This document shows, in pieces, positions 11,242 through 22,611 of a DNA stretch of 64,000 nt. The position numbers were made by a program, and so were the translations under genes. The stretch lies in the NCBI RefSeq assembly GCF_025370935.1, contig NC_133485.1:8549716-8613715 (forward strand), read 5' to 3'. Each line of letters begins with the position of its first letter. Position 1 is the stretch's first letter. Under the pieces are notes generated by a model, which was not told the DNA's origin, searched no databases, and worked only from the letters and a program-made list of their open reading frames with translations. This stretch comes from Choristoneura fumiferana (Eukaryota; Arthropoda; Insecta; Lepidoptera; Tortricidae).

Positions 11242-11642
11242 GTATGTCTTCTCTCTCTTCACACTCTTGTCTTGCAAGCTTCTGTTTCTATGTACCCTCT
11301 GTGTCTTTGTTTTTTTTTTTTTGGCGAAAGCTTTGTCATTTCCTTGATGGGATGTTAAGTATCAGCTTTGTTAATATACACGATGTTCCTGTCATGATCA
11401 TACTGAAAAAAATACAAACATTGGAACATAGAACCTCTTCATTTTTTGAAGTCGGTTAATAAAGCGCATGAATAGTTAGGATGCATCGAGCATTGCCAAA
11501 GACACCTGTATTTATTTGTGTACCTATTAGTAGTAGGCAAAGTAATGCAACAGGTAGAAATCGTGCCAACTGTAAATGTTTAAATGGATTTTCAGATTTT
11601 TCAAAAATAATCATAGAGCCTACTTGAAAACCAGACCCAATT

Positions 11643-13671
11643 TTATATTATTGCACTGATGCTTACATGTTTGAAAGATGCACTAGAAAAATTAACTTGA
11701 AACCACACATTCTTGTGCAAACGAAAGCCACAAAGCCAGCCCACAAAGAGCCTCAAAAAAGTAGCCAAATAAGCTGAAAAGACGCAAAGTCTAGTCAGCT
11801 CTATTTTCGGCGCTCTTATTAAGTTTGTTCCCGCTTGCCAGATGCTCGCTTTCCGCTTTACATTTCCTACTTTCATATTTCTCATCCCACGCCGCGTCAG
11901 CTGTTTCGACGTCGACCGACCACAATAAATGTTTCCTCGCAATCGTTGTTTTATTTTGCGCTTTGTCATCCACTGAAGGCGTCCCGGTGCAAACCGTCGG
12001 CCCACGTAACACGCGATGTGACCCGGTACGCACATTGTAAGGCATGTTGCTGTCGTAGGGTACGCAGCGTAGAACTGTTGACGCCGAAACAAGCACCATA
12101 AGGGCTCAAGGGTCTCATCGATTGTTACGTGTGTCGAAATTGCGCTTATTTGTAGTTTGGTGTTACTGAGCGAACAGTTGATACAATTTTGAATGTCGCT
12201 AATTATTGTCTGTGTTGCCGTAATGGATGGTTCTATTAGTAAAGTTTGTAAGCCGCAGGATAAACCGCTGCCGGTTCTGATATGAAGTTAACTGTTGGGA
12301 TTTAAATATTGCAGTGGTATAGACAGAAGACTATGACAATTGTCTGTCTGTACACGTATTTTTTGTTTTTATTTTAATGTTTTGTTAAATATTTACAATA
12401 CAAATACTTACTTGAAATTGTTCAGTTTGCTATCCAAGGACAAAACTATTTACGTTTTAATTTTAAATAGGTATTGAAGTAATGGAAGGTAGTAAGTTGC
12501 TAGCTCACAAAACAAAATAGATCATTCCATGAGCCGTTATAGCTTATTTCTTACGATAAAAGTCTAATGATTCGTTAATTGTCTTAATGTTTCCAACACC
12601 GCACTTATATTTTTTGTTAAGTTTCTGTATAACTAATACTACACTACGTGAATATATACAGCAATACTTATAACATTTCATTATTACAACCAACAAAATC
12701 GATTCCTGAACGGACCGGCTTTAAAAGTCATGCAAGCCTTAAATCCATCATCCATAATTTAGTTTTATGACATCGATAAAAGGGGTCGCTCTGTACGAGG
12801 GTACAAAAGGTAATGATATCCTCAATCCAGAGTTCGGTGTGAAAAGCTTATATTTTTTGAAGCTGTTTCCTAAGTTTTTCTTATACTTACCTATTGAAAA
12901 AAACTTCCTTATAGTTTTCGACATTTGCCCGGACAAACATAAATACAAATGTACACAAAAAGGGTTTCTTTTTCTTAAGTCTAACTTTTTTGTTTTTACA
13001 TAAATTTACTATGGTACAATTTTATAAAAAATATATATATATTGAGAAGAAACGTAGGTACCTACGGGCACCTTTATTACAAGCTTATGAGTTCGTGGAA
13101 AATAAACTGTGAACAGCCGGGTTTTTAGCTGCTTTCCTAGCTAGTATGTATGTATATGTTTAGTAAATTTGTACGATTCCAATAATCAGCTTTAAATTAC
13201 TTGCATAAAACTGTGTGCGTTAGGGAATAAAATCGATTTTAAACCGGTAGTTAGGTACTTCACGATCACGAGTTATAAAAAGCGAACCACGAAATGTGTG
13301 GGAGCCGTGACGTAAAAGGTATTTCGCGGGGAAGTCCTTTCAAGGTCGTCGATCAATAAGCCAGCTCACGACGTCCCACTGATGGGCTCAGGCGTTGTCG
13401 AGTAGGAACTTTGCTTTCAATGTTCACAAGAGGTAGGGTTGCTTTCCATTGATGGAAAAAAAATCGGGTCACTACACTAGTTCTAAACAGATTTCTTAAT
13501 TGAAATATGTCTGGTATGTTAGTTATTTTACCTACCTACTTCCACATACCAACTAAGTTTAAATAGGTAATTCTTTACTTTATTGATAAGCATACATTAC
13601 ATATGGATAATTTGAATTATGCTTTAGATACATATCAAGATATTTAAATCTACACTTTCATCCAACCCAAA
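11643..13671. other. Non-coding, unassigned
   Basis: Overlapping open frames on both strands at 11,643-12,101 read a moderately GC-rich tract; none shows consistent codon bias and several frames are open at once, so I treat them as chance. 12,767-13,003 is likewise open on both strands. (TA)n at 13,033-13,040. Confidence 0.5.
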
Positions 13672-13834
13672 CTAATATATAAATGCGAAAGTAACTCTCC
13701 GTCTGTATGTTACTTTCCATATCTAAACCGCTGAACAAATTTTTATGAAATTTGCGATATCTGAAAATTAGGTATATAGATAGTTCCCGTGGAATAGCGA
13801 TAAAGGAATTCTTTGTCGTGGGCAACAGCTAGTC
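13672..13834 (-). repeat. CCCGCGGCTTCG-type repeat, minus copy
   Basis: Reverse complement order: GTTGCCCACGAC, CCGTGGAATAGCGATAAAGG complement, ATTTATATATTAGT at the other edge. The same family lies on the + strand at 17,676-17,907 and 51,384-51,572. Confidence 0.65.
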
Positions 13835-13910
13835 ATTTATAAACCAAAATCTTGAAAGAAGAGTAGAGTAGACAAGCCAGGGCATTGTTTCTTTGTTGTA
13901 ATTTGTTTTT

Positions 13911-14012
13911 TCAGGAGTCATGACAGTAGTCGTCCTGTCCGTGACATATACTAGTATCCTGTCCCGCCATCTCCTCTTGGGTCTGCCACTGCAATCCTTT
14001 GCCCAGCTGTGA
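13911..14012 (-). pseudogene. LINE ORF C-terminal fragment
   Basis: The minus strand reads SHSWAKDCSGRPKRRWRDRI then LVYVTDRTTTVMTPE. The GRPKRRWRDxI motif is typical of the region behind the RT domain in RTE-like and related LINEs. Only about 34 residues; flanks do not continue it. Confidence 0.55.
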
Positions 14013-14199
14013 GACATATAACGGGCTACATAAAAGAATAGTAGTAACAATGCGTTCGGTCCATAGCGCAGTTTTGAAAACACAGAAGCAACAAAACTTT
14101 TTAACATCAAAAGAAATGTTTTTGGTAAAAATTTCATTTACAAATACAAGCCTTTTTGCAGACTGTACTTTTTGTTCACTATACGTTCATTGACATCCA

Positions 14200-14412
14200 A
14201 ACTTCAAGTCAGAACTATTAACCGTTGAGGAGTTCCCTCCTGCAGAGACGATCCAGGCAGGGCCACCAAGATGTCACTACCAGATTATTGTATTGTTACC
14301 AAATTTACTTAAGTACTTATGCCAAATTTCAAGTCAATCGGACCACTGGAAGTGAGTCAAATTAAGCTTCCAAGATTTGACTCAAACAAACAAATAAATA
14401 AATAAAGGATAA
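14200..14412 (+). repeat. Interspersed repeat, GAGGAGTTCCCTCC type
   Basis: ACCGTTGAGGAGTTCCCTCC, GAGACGATCCAGGCAGG and CAAGATGTCACTACCAG then CCAAATTTCAAGTCAATCGG. The same blocks occur inverted at 17,110-17,300 and inside both palindrome arms (25,960-26,080 and 31,770-31,880), so it is a dispersed family. Confidence 0.65.
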
Positions 14413-14698
14413 ATAAAAGCTAGTAATAAAAAAACAGCGACGTCAGTTCTGTTATTAACGAATTTACATGAGCCATTTAATATTCCAGACTGATATTGCT
14501 TTCACTGGTTTGGCGTGGCGTGACGAGGCAGTAGAATGATATGGAACATTTTAATTTTGCCACACATCTAAAAGCCTTGGCTGTTTTACTAAATTCCCAT
14601 CCGCGTGCTGATTTATTTTAAGTCAATTAGTACCTACTTCCAGTTAATGTTTAGCAATAAAAATTAAAAAAATATATTTTGTGATTAGACTTTAACTA

Positions 14699-14724
14699 GG
14701 TTGTAAGCTTTTTAGCTTACAACC
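14699..14724. repeat. Perfect 11-bp hairpin
   Basis: GGTTGTAAGCT, TTTT, AGCTTACAACC. It sits just upstream of a SINE B copy and may be the edge of an older element. Confidence 0.8.
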
Positions 14725-14740
14725 ATGATTCGTCGTATAA

Positions 14741-14929
14741 TTTTGAAGTGAACTGTACGGTGAAGGAAAACATCGTGAAGAAACCTGCACAAAACTGCGA
14801 AGCAATTCAATGGTATGTGAAGTCGACAATCCGCACTGATCCCGAGTGGGAAGCACGGCCCAAACCTTCTCATTCTGAGAGGACGCCTGTGCCCAGCAGT
14901 GGGACGTATATAGGCTGGGATCATGAGTA
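14741..14929 (+). mobile_element. SINE family B, 3' part
   Basis: GGTGAAGGAAAACATCGTGA, GAAACCTGCACAAAACTGCG, AATCCGCACTGATCCCGAGT and the tail GCCCAGCAGTGGGACGTATA appear in the same order as in the complete minus-strand copy at 18,798-19,085. The tRNA-like head is missing, so this copy is truncated at its 5' end. Confidence 0.8.
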
Positions 14930-15500
14930 AGAAAACATACCAAGCACGATTTCTAATTAATGAACTAAAACAATGACTGCTCACCCGCGACCTTATGATA
15001 GCTACCTAGCTACGTTTATGCAAGATATGCGTGCAGTTCCTCCACCTCCACCATGTAAGAACACACAAAAATCACAAAAATCCACCCATCACCACCACCA
15101 CACTACACCGACGCGTTTCGAACTCAACCAGAGCTCATCTTCAGAGCAACACAACTACACTTCCCTAAGTAACGCCTGATTTAATAAATTATCTAAATCT
15201 TAAGTCAAGTCAAGAGACATTAATTTAACATGCGTGTTCTTTGGTAACGTAAACCCGTTTCAATCATGATTTGCGCTAGCTAAGACCAGTATTGGATAAA
15301 ATGAAATTACTAGATATAGATGACGAGTCACTCGCATTTTTACTCCAGGTAAAAATAATAAAATAAAATACGCGACAGTTGACAATATAATTCTTATTTA
15401 AATGTGTAACTGAATAATTTAGCACGAGAAAAATATCAAAAAGCTTACCTTCAGGACGAAGGTTCGTAGTAAAGAGATTATATATTACATAATTTGTATA
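14930..15500. other. Non-coding with repeat fragment
   Basis: A GC-richer block at 15,105-15,150 (ACGCGTTTCGAACTCAACCA, GAGCTCATCTTCAGAGCA) is a dispersed repeat motif I have seen in insect genomes but cannot assign. A 68-codon frame through it is not supported as a gene. Confidence 0.4.
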
Positions 15501-15745
15501 AACCCGTGTGTTGTCGGGTTAGAATTACACCTCTCCGTTTCTACCGTGGATGTGGCGACTGAGGATATTATAGGTTAAGGTATACCGTAGGCGACAGGCT
15601 AGCAACCTATCACTATTGTACCGATTTTGTCATACTTAAACCTAAAATTGCTAAAAGTGGCTCCGAAGCGGTAACGTTTCGTGTGCTCTGCCTACCCCAT
15701 TTGGGAATACAGGCGTGATGTTTGTGTGTGTGTGTGTGTGTGTGT
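15501..15745 (+). repeat. LINE 3' end with (TG)n tail
   Basis: GTTGTCGGGTTAGAATTACA, CTCTCCGTTTCTACCGTGGA, GGCGACTGAGGA, GCGACAGGCTAGCAACCTAT and TCTGCCTACCCCATTTGGG precede a (TG)n microsatellite at 15,721-15,745. The order matches a common lepidopteran non-LTR 3' region; no ORF part remains. Confidence 0.65.
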
Positions 15746-16277
15746 AATTTGTATCATTATGTGGCTTTCCATGTCTCAGTTTATGTGTTAGTGTCAGCCA
15801 TCGAAAACTGCTTTATAATATCTACAAGAAATCGCTTTAAACCGACCAAGTACGTGTAGGTAGGTACGAGAAAGAGTCAAAAGCATTTTTTTTATTCTAC
15901 CACATTGCTGGGGCAATTATTTGCACATCGATTCAAAATTCAGTACCGATCGACGTACAATTAGACCGAAAAATATTTATCTATTATGGATTTATATGTC
16001 ATAACATTACGAGTACCTAATACGTATTCTCATTTATTTTTCGCGACGCAAGGTAACTTAGATGGCGTTGATAAAGGACACGAAGTTGGCGTTATTATGT
16101 AAATTCAGTACCGACTTTAACTACTTTCTTCGGATTTCATTTATAGGCCACGTGAGCAGGATTATACGAGTATTACAGTACGTCTTTACTAATGGCGTGG
16201 TGCCGTAACAACTTGATTCTCACCGGGTTGACTATATTTTACCACTGCCCTCGTTTACTACCATACTTAGTAGAATA
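15746..16277. other. Non-coding, unassigned
   Basis: AT-rich, nothing recognised. Confidence 0.4.
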
Positions 16278-16427
16278 AGGGGCTGTTTCACCATCCATTG
16301 ATTAGTGTTAACTGACGGTTAAATGTGTTGCCGTCTCTGTTTGTTTTGTTCGAAAAGACGGAGACGTTACGGCATCAAATTTAACCGTCAGTTAACACTA
16401 ATCAATGGATGGTGAAACAGCCCCTAA
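16278..16427. mobile_element. MITE, PIF/Harbinger-like, copy 1
   Basis: Inverted ends GGGGCTGTTTCACCATCC ... GGATGGTGAAACAGCCCC continue for about 55 bp through TGATTAGTGTTAACTGACGG. Both sides carry TAA (16,276-16,278 and 16,425-16,427), a 3-bp duplication as made by PIF/Harbinger transposases. The 146-bp element has no coding capacity. Close relatives: 60,866-61,006 (TAA) and, more diverged, 60,486-60,623 (TTA). Confidence 0.8.
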
Positions 16428-16446
16428 AGGTTATTTACGCTATCTG

Positions 16447-16568
16447 CAGGGCTACTACGAAACTCGAAAATCGAAGTTCGTATCGTACCATCCCTCTCAC
16501 TCTCGTGTTAAATAATATAACGTTAGCGGGACGGTACGATACAAACTTCGAGTTTCGTAGTAGCCCTG
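16447..16568. mobile_element. Fold-back MITE, CTACTACGAAACTCGAA family, copy 2
   Basis: CAGGGCTACTACGAAACTCG at the left and its complement ending GTAGTAGCCCTG at the right, with CCATCCCTCTCACTCTCG and GGGACGGTACGATAC inside. Lies 20 bp from the Harbinger-like MITE. Confidence 0.85.
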
Positions 16569-17069
16569 TGCCCTGTTTTAGGTGCCGCGCGGCGGCACGG
16601 TATCCATAGTGCGCGGCTACCACGCTAGCCAACAGAGGCGATTTTGTAACTAAAAGTGCAGGGGTGTGCGTTGACACGGGCGCACGGTCGGTGTTAGGGG
16701 CGCCGGCCGCGGCACTTTGTACCTATTCCATTTTGACCGCGCGCTTCCTAGATGGCGCTAAAGTAATAATTGCACACGGGCGCTACACATGGGCTAAAGA
16801 CGCCGCTGCTAGCCAATGTCCGATGGTTTGCCGCACGAAGTCGATACACACAGCTTAAGGCCGCTTGTAGATGTCCGTTGTTTTACCGGACAACGGACCA
16901 TTTTTTGTGGTGTTGTATGGCTTCGTCGCCGGACAAGTGTCCGGTGCACGTAATATATATGGTATGGTAATATTAATGTAGGTAATATATTATATGGTAA
17001 TATACTCGGCGGCACAAAATTTGGCCCACTCTACATACAAAATAACCTATTTTACAAGCTTTTATTTAG
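16569..17069. other. GC-rich unassigned tract
   Basis: 16,575-16,860 is unusually GC-rich (GTGCCGCGCGGCGGCAC, itself a palindrome at 16,582-16,598; GGCGCCGGCCGCGGCAC at 16,699). Several frames are open for 60-80 codons but none has steady codon bias. 16,869-16,945 contains three GTCCG/CGGAC pairs around TTGTTTTACCGGACAACGGA. May be part of a DNA element; not identified. Confidence 0.45.
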
Positions 17070-17345
17070 TTTCACCTGTCCAGTTGTCTGTCTGTCTGTC
17101 TGTAATCAAATCTTGCAAGTTAAATTTGACCAACTTCCAGTAGTCAGATTGACTTTTGGAATACTTATGTAAATCGCGTGAGCGTGACAATACAATAATC
17201 TAGTACTGACATCCTGGTAGTCCGGCCAGGATCGTCTCCGCAGGACGGAACTCTTCAACGGTTAATGGCATCGACTTGAAATTTGGTATGCAAATGTAGT
17301 TTGGGTGACAATGCACAAGTACAGTTAACAAAAAATACAGTCAGC
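17070..17345 (-). repeat. Interspersed repeat, GAGGAGTTCCCTCC type, inverted
   Basis: (TCTG)n at 17,086-17,103, then CTTCCAGTAGTCAGATTGAC, GACATCCTGGTAGTCCGGCC, AGGATCGTCTCCGCAGGACG and GAACTCTTCAACGGTTAATG, the reverse complement of the 14,200-14,412 order. Confidence 0.65.
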
Positions 17346-17675
17346 AAAAAGAGCTTGTATCAAAAATGAAATTTTTATGTTTAGGTTATTTGCATACATT
17401 TGAGGCCCAAATTTTTTGCCGCTCGTATATTTTGAATTAGTGACTGCCGCTTAATTATCGCAAACTGTATGACAGGCGTCGCTCATTGAGTTTAGTGGTA
17501 CAGTCAAGGCTTAAGATTATGTTTACATTTTACAACCTTGTCGCTGTCATTTCATGCATGAACTTCTAGATATAAAATTGTGAGAATGCATCGTTCTCGT
17601 CAAACGTGCGACCGGGCGAGTGAACGGTCGTAGTCTTAGGCATATTCATAGTAGTTATTCAATAAACAATATAGG
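17346..17675. other. Non-coding, unassigned
   Basis: Nothing recognised. Confidence 0.4.
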
Positions 17676-17907
17676 TAACTAGTTTTTTTCCCGCGGCTTC
17701 GTCCGCGTGGAATTCGGTTATCGCGCGCAGTTCCCTCGGGAACTGTGCATTTTTCCGGGATAAAAAGTAGCCTATGTCACTCTCGGGCCCATAAACTATC
17801 TCTATGCCAAAAATCACGTCGATCCGTCGCTCTGTTTCGACGTGAAAGACGGACAAATATACAAACACACAAACACCCACACTTTCGCATTTATAATATT
17901 AGTATGG
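17676..17907 (+). repeat. CCCGCGGCTTCGTCCGCGTGG repeat, long copy
   Basis: Begins AACTAGTTTTTTTCCCGCGG, continues TTCGTCCGCGTGGAATTCGG, GGGATAAAAAGTAGCCTATG, CCATAAACTATCTCTATGCC, AAATCACGTCGATCCGTCGC and ends TTTCGCATTTATAATATTAG. Very abundant in Lepidoptera; non-coding. A second copy with the same blocks is at 51,384-51,572, so the family is well defined here. Confidence 0.75.
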
Positions 17908-18797
17908 AAGTATGGATTGTGTTTGAAAACTATTATTGTAAACACAGAAAGTTCCAAATTCCACCATGACAAAATATAAGCGTGATTAACCTAAAGCCCA
18001 GACGCTCGCCATCCTAACCGTTTGATAGGAAGATGTGGGTAAAGATTGTTATTCCGATTGCGTTAGACAAAAGCCGCCTACTATTTAGAAGGAAAAGCTC
18101 ATACCATCTCCAGTCCACCCACATGCATTCTTGGATTGGTGGTTTTTCTACGCTCCTGGGCAAACGTGGGAGTATAGGTATATATTTAAATAAGTTTCTC
18201 GGGACATATTTTAGATGTAACGACGATATTTTAGAAGTCTGAGCACGTCCCACGCCCCCCGTCCCAACTCCGGCCCGCCGTAGCTGTAAATTCTATGACA
18301 AAAGTATTTCCTTACGTAGATTAGTAGTCTCCTAATAAAACGCCCAACTTGCACGGAAAGTTTTTACGGAAAATGTGCTGATTGAAATTGAATTAGGTTC
18401 TTATCAGCATTTATGTATGTAGAGATATTTTTTTAACATGTAATTTGCCAACTAGAGTCGTATTGGCTATGCCTACTCACAATCGCATACACTATCTCTT
18501 TCTACGCTCGTCGTATACTGTTCTATTCATTCAAATCTACTAATATTATAAACAAGCTGTTGCCCACGACTTCATCTGCAAAGGATTCGTTGATAGCGGA
18601 CCCATGGGAACTATGCCGCCCCAAAAGTTAGCTCACACGCACCCATGTACCGCTCTGCTTTCAGAGCATGACAGCGGGGGCGGCAGACGTGAGCTTGCCT
18701 TCGGAATCCAAAAGCTTAATGGTTACTTGACCTGAAATGTATATTTCAGAATTAAATTATTATTATTATTAAGTTTATGACGGTGGAAGTATTCTAC
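17908..18797. other. Non-coding with a repeat scrap
   Basis: 18,540-18,600 carries AATATTATAAAC and GCTGTTGCCCACGACTTCAT, a joined pair of ends from the previous repeat family. 18,014-18,253 is open on both strands, which argues against coding. Confidence 0.45.
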
Positions 18798-19085
18798 CAT
18801 CCATCTCGGCCTATATACGTCCCACTGCTGGGCACAGGCCTCCTCTCAGAACAAGAATGCTTGGGCCATAGTTCCCGCGCGGGACCAGTGCGGATTGGGA
18901 ACTTCACACGCACCATTGAATTGCTTCGCAGGTTTGTGCAGGTTTCCTCACAATGTTTTCCTTCACCGCAAAGCTCGTGGTAAATTTCAAATGTAATTCT
19001 GCACATGAATTTCGAAAAACTCAGAGGTGCGAGCCGGGGTTTGAACCCACGACCCTCTGCTTGAGAGGCGATAGGATTCTACACC
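18798..19085 (-). mobile_element. SINE family B, full copy with tRNA-like head
   Basis: On the minus strand: tRNA-like head at 19,027-19,085 with B box GGGTTCAAACCCCGGC, then body (GAGTTTTTCGAAATTC, CACGAGCTTTGCGGTGAAGG, GAGGAAACCTGCACAAACC, AATCCGCACTGGTCCCGCGC) and tail GCCCAGCAGTGGGACGTATA near 18,815. This is the reference copy for family B in the window. Confidence 0.85.
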
Positions 19086-19129
19086 TCCACTAAACGTAGA
19101 TATAGTGTAGTGTTTTAGTTTTGTAACTA

Positions 19130-19355
19130 AGGGACCCCATACATCCCTGTATTATTATTATTTTGTAATTTTTCCTTTAATTGTATACTGTAGTTTTTAA
19201 GTATTCAATTTGTAATTATTTTATTTGGAAAAAAATAACTTTCTGCCAAGTTTCTTGCGGCGCATTCTTTTTGGCAATGATGGTCTTTCCGAAAGCGCTG
19301 TTAGTTTAAAAAATGACGTGTAAAAGTGCCCATTGCGGCCTATTTACTGAATGAA
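19130..19355 (+). repeat. LINE 3' end fragment (TTGCGGCGCATTC type)
   Basis: CTTGCGGCGCATTCTTTTTG, GGTCTTTCCGAAAGCGCTG, ATGACGTGTAAAAGTGCCC and GGCCTATTTACTGAATGAAT. A usual lepidopteran non-LTR 3' end, related in layout to 53,935-54,047. Confidence 0.6.
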
Positions 19356-19480
19356 TATATAATTTTTCAGGATAAAAACTATCCTATGTCCAACTCAGGG
19401 TCTCAAACTATCTCTATACCAAATTTCATCACGATCGGTTGAGTATCTTACTTAAGCATAAAAGCGTAACAAATTTTAAG
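19356..19480 (+). repeat. CCCGCGGCTTCG-type repeat, central part
   Basis: AGGATAAAAACTATCCTATG, GGTCTCAAACTATCTCTATA, CCAAATTTCATCACGATCGG and AAGCATAAAAGCGTAAC keep the order of the family; ends are missing. Confidence 0.6.
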
Positions 19481-19711
19481 CATTTAATATACTATTAACT
19501 ACTTAAGGAAAGTAAGGATAGTGTTTTTCACACTAAAACGGCTAAACGCATTCGAATGAAATTTGATGCGTAAATAACTAAACGTCTGACAAACACAAAG
19601 GCAGATTTTTTGAAAAATTAGCTTTTGTGTTTTCGAGGTTTGGAGGCGTGAAATCTAGCACAGGTGTTATTATGGAACGTTAACGAACACAACTAATTTT
19701 GCGGGGATTAA

Positions 19712-19975
19712 TAATTAATTAATAAATAAATATCATGGGACACTTGACACCAATTGACCTAGTCCCAAATTAAGCAAAGCTTGTACTATGGATACTAGGC
19801 AACGGATAAACATACTTATATAGATAAATACGTACTTAAATACATATTAAACATCCAAGACCCGAGAGCAAATATTCGTGTTATTCACACAAATATCTGC
19901 CCCGGCCGGGAATCGAACCCGGGACCTCAAGCTTCGTAGTCAGGTTCTCTAACCACTTGGCCATCCGGTCGAATC
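19712..19975 (-). mobile_element. SINE family A, minus copy with intact B box
   Basis: On the minus strand the head at 19,895-19,975 has GGGTTCGATTCCCGGCCGGG, a better-kept T arm than the other copies, then GCAGATATTTG, GGTCTTGGATGTTTAATATG, CCTAGTATCCATAGTACAAG and GTCCCATGATATTTATTTAT. Complete or nearly so. Confidence 0.85.
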
Positions 19976-20531
19976 CGCTGAATTTTAGTAACATCGCGGA
20001 ATTTCAAGTCAACTGCTAAATCTAATGGTTTAAGCGTGCAAATCTGCGGGTAAAGGCTTGTACTAAATAATTTCCTTTAGTCCTTGCTTTACTTATTTTC
20101 TTTTTACAGGGGCGCCGTGATGGGGCTGAAAGAGGGTGCACTCGCATCCCCCTGGTACAATTATTATTACATAGAACAAAACTAAGATACTGAATGAAAC
20201 CTATAAATGCACCTCCCTATGTATATGCAGATGCGAGTTGCAATGCGCCTTTCTGAAAATACCGGCGCCCATGGTCCAGCAGTTAATAATCATGAAATGA
20301 TTACGGCGTAGCGAGTAGGCCGCTCACGTAGCAGTGTCTACGAGGTGGCGTAGCGAGCTGGCCTCGCCTATTTTTCATTTCCGCCCTAATTTGCTTGAAT
20401 ACAAAATACCACTCTAGGTCATCTAGTTTGAGTAATTAGTTTTGGCCGCTAGTTTTTTCTTTGCTGTGATTTTTGCTATGATATAGGTCGCCGACATAGC
20501 CAAGCGAATTAGCTCGTTGAAGTGGCAATTG
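19976..20531. other. Non-coding, unassigned
   Basis: GGCGCCGTGATGGGGC at 20,111 and CGGCGCCCATGG at 20,263 are roughly inverse and may bound a worn element. No coding signal. Confidence 0.4.
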
Positions 20532-20664
20532 GGCCATATAGCACGGAGAGCGGATAGCCGTTGGGGCCGAAAAGTTCTCGAGTGGAGGCCGCGGATCGGC
20601 AAGCGCAGCGTAGGACGTCCACCAACAATAGTGGACGTCCTACGGCTGAGATGATGATGATGAT
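20532..20664 (+). pseudogene. RTE-type LINE ORF2 C-terminal fragment with deletion
   Basis: Frame 20,532 reads GHIARRADSRWGRKVLEWRP and continues RIGKRSVGRPPT without a stop, cleaner than 5,647-5,841. After PPT about 90 bp are deleted and the sequence resumes at GTGGACGTCCTACGGCTGA with a (TGA)n tail at 20,649-20,664. Non-functional remnant. Confidence 0.8.
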
Positions 20665-20799
20665 AGGTTGCTGTTTGTAGCACAAAAATCTGTATTGACC
20701 GCGTATGTTATTTTATTTGTAAGAGAACAAAAAATCTAGTAACCTGGATGGCAACCTAAAAGCATGCGTATTTATTATGTTAAACTCTACTTTTATCCC

Positions 20800-21072
20800 A
20801 CGAATATTATAAATGGTAAATTTTGTAAGTCTGTTTGTTTGTTTGTTACTTCATCACGTCTAAACCATTCAACCGATTTAAATGAAATTCGGTGTACAGA
20901 TAGTTTGAGTCCCGGTGAAGGACCTAGGATAGTTTTTATCCTGGAAAATTGCATGGTTCCCGCGGGATAGCGATAGACGAAGACGCGAGTAACGGCTAGT
21001 CCCGCTAATATAATAAATGCGAAAGTTCGTAATTCTGTTTGTTTGTTACCTCTTCACGTCTAAACCGCGAAA
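20800..21072 (-). repeat. CCCGCGGCTTCG-type repeat, minus copy, plus a second partial copy
   Basis: GAATATTATAAATGG, GTTTGTTACTTCATCACGTC, AAACCATTCAACCGATTTAA, CCCGCGGGATAGCGATAGAC, ending 21,001; then AATATAATAAATGCG, GTTTGTTACCTCTTCACGTC begins a second copy that breaks off at 21,072. Tandem insertion of one family next to the palindrome edge. Confidence 0.65.
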
Positions 21073-21098
21073 CCTTTTTTTGTCACGAGTAAATATTT

Positions 21099-21121
21099 TC
21101 TTCCTTTCTTTCTTTCTTTCT
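21099..21121. repeat. (TTTC)n microsatellite
   Basis: Five TTTC units immediately outside the left end of the palindrome. Confidence 0.85.
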
Positions 21122-21237
21122 AAACGATTTATAGGCCGATAGGACTACGTTATTTTGAGGTATTAAGTTTCAAGAATTCTAAAGTTTCTTATTTTTTGCC
21201 TGTGGGTACAGTCGTACCTATGAAGCTTATTGTAGCG

Positions 21238-21690
21238 TTTTTGTGTCATTTTTGGTTGCCTGCATTTTCAGCAATTTGAAGATTTGTGGTTGTTTTTTTT
21301 TATTTGAATAAATCTCGCAAAAATAAATTTAAAGTTAAAAATAATTATGGCATCATATCTAGGATAGCCTGTGGAGTATGTAAACCAAATTTGTGTCATT
21401 TTCGTCCAGTGCAAACTGTTATATGGGACAGTATGTAAAAATGGTGAAAAAAAATTACGTTTATGAAATATTTATTTCCTATTCAGATTACTTACATACG
21501 CCTATAAAAAAAAGTTGTGCCAAATTAGACCACGCAATTTTAAGATTTTAAATTATTTTGTGTTTCTTAACCTAAACAAAATTCAAAAAAATATTATAGT
21601 CATTAGAGTTCACATATTTTATATCATAAATGCATATAAATCGACATGTGTAAATTTGTGTCATTTTCGCCCACGATATTTAAATGAAAA
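21238..21690 (+). repeat. ~138-bp subterminal repeats, left end of E1
   Basis: TTTGTGTCATTTTTGG at 21,240, TTTGTGTCATTTTCGTCC at 21,391, a diverged TTGTGCCAAATTAGACCACG near 21,513 and TTTGTGTCATTTTCGCCCAC at 21,653: spacing 124-150 bp. Confidence 0.7.
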
Positions 21691-22139
21691 AAACATAAAA
21701 ACAAATGGTTGCGGTCGAAACGGGTCGCGCGGTCAAGCGGCGGGGCGACGGGGAGGCATAAGCACGCAAACACGTTCGATCGGTACGATTTCATCTATGG
21801 GAAGCATTCATATTAGATAATACAAGTACTGTCGTCGCATGTAAGTAGGCAAATTGCAAGCTGAGTATGAGTAATTAAACGCGAGTATGAGTATTCCAGC
21901 CGAGACTAATATAAACATTTTCTCAAAATGTATTACGATATTTATATAATATCAAAATGCAGGTGTATTTTCCTCTGAAAAACCAACGAGCTGTTTCACA
22001 CACATTAAAAAAAAGTCCGAGGTTCTAACAAAATAACTGATACCTAATGGGTAGTTATCAGTTGTTTTGTTTTTGTTTGTTATTTTGATTTGCTAGATGT
22101 TTTTTTTTTCTGGAACCAGATTGAATTTGGCTGTAGGTA

Positions 22140-22273
22140 CAGCAGGCTACTGCGAAACTCGAAAAACTCGAAGTTCGTATCGTACTGTCCCTCTCGCTCT
22201 CGTATTAAATACTGTAAGTGTCAGAGGGACCGCACGACACGAACTTCAAGTTTCGAGTTTCGTAATAGCCCTG
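22140..22273. mobile_element. Fold-back MITE, CTACTACGAAACTCGAA family, copy 3
   Basis: CAGCAGGCTACTGCGAAACT and complement ending CGTAATAGCCCTG; internal CTGTCCCTCTCGCTCTCG. It is mirrored by 38,743-38,875 in the right arm, so it was in place before the arms duplicated. Confidence 0.85.
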
Positions 22274-22611
22274 ACCTCGTGCCAACTTAGATATTACCGT
22301 GACCAAGTTTTTGAGACTTGATAATAATAAAATTTAAATGCGACATTGTTGTCGAGTATAGCGATCCTGCCAATGTTTTTAACTCTTTCATTTTTTTTCG
22401 CTGGCCTTAAACTATATACTTCGCCTATTATATAACTTAATGAGTATTGAATTGACTGACTTTTATCTCCGCTACGTAATAAACAAATTTGCATAACTTT
22501 ATTTTTTTGCATACTCTGAATGTAGTACCTATTCAAATAATTAAGTATGTAAATAATAGGTACATTAATTTAAGAATCAAAAGGCTGATAGTTATATATA
22601 AAAAAGGTTGC

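Noticed and set aside
11643..12101. Overlapping open frames of 71-149 codons on both strands
   Set aside because: Four frames open at once with no splice-bounded, codon-biased one; no recognisable motif.
14973..15179. 68-codon frame with PPPPP and HHHHH
   Set aside because: Made of simple repeats and a dispersed repeat block.
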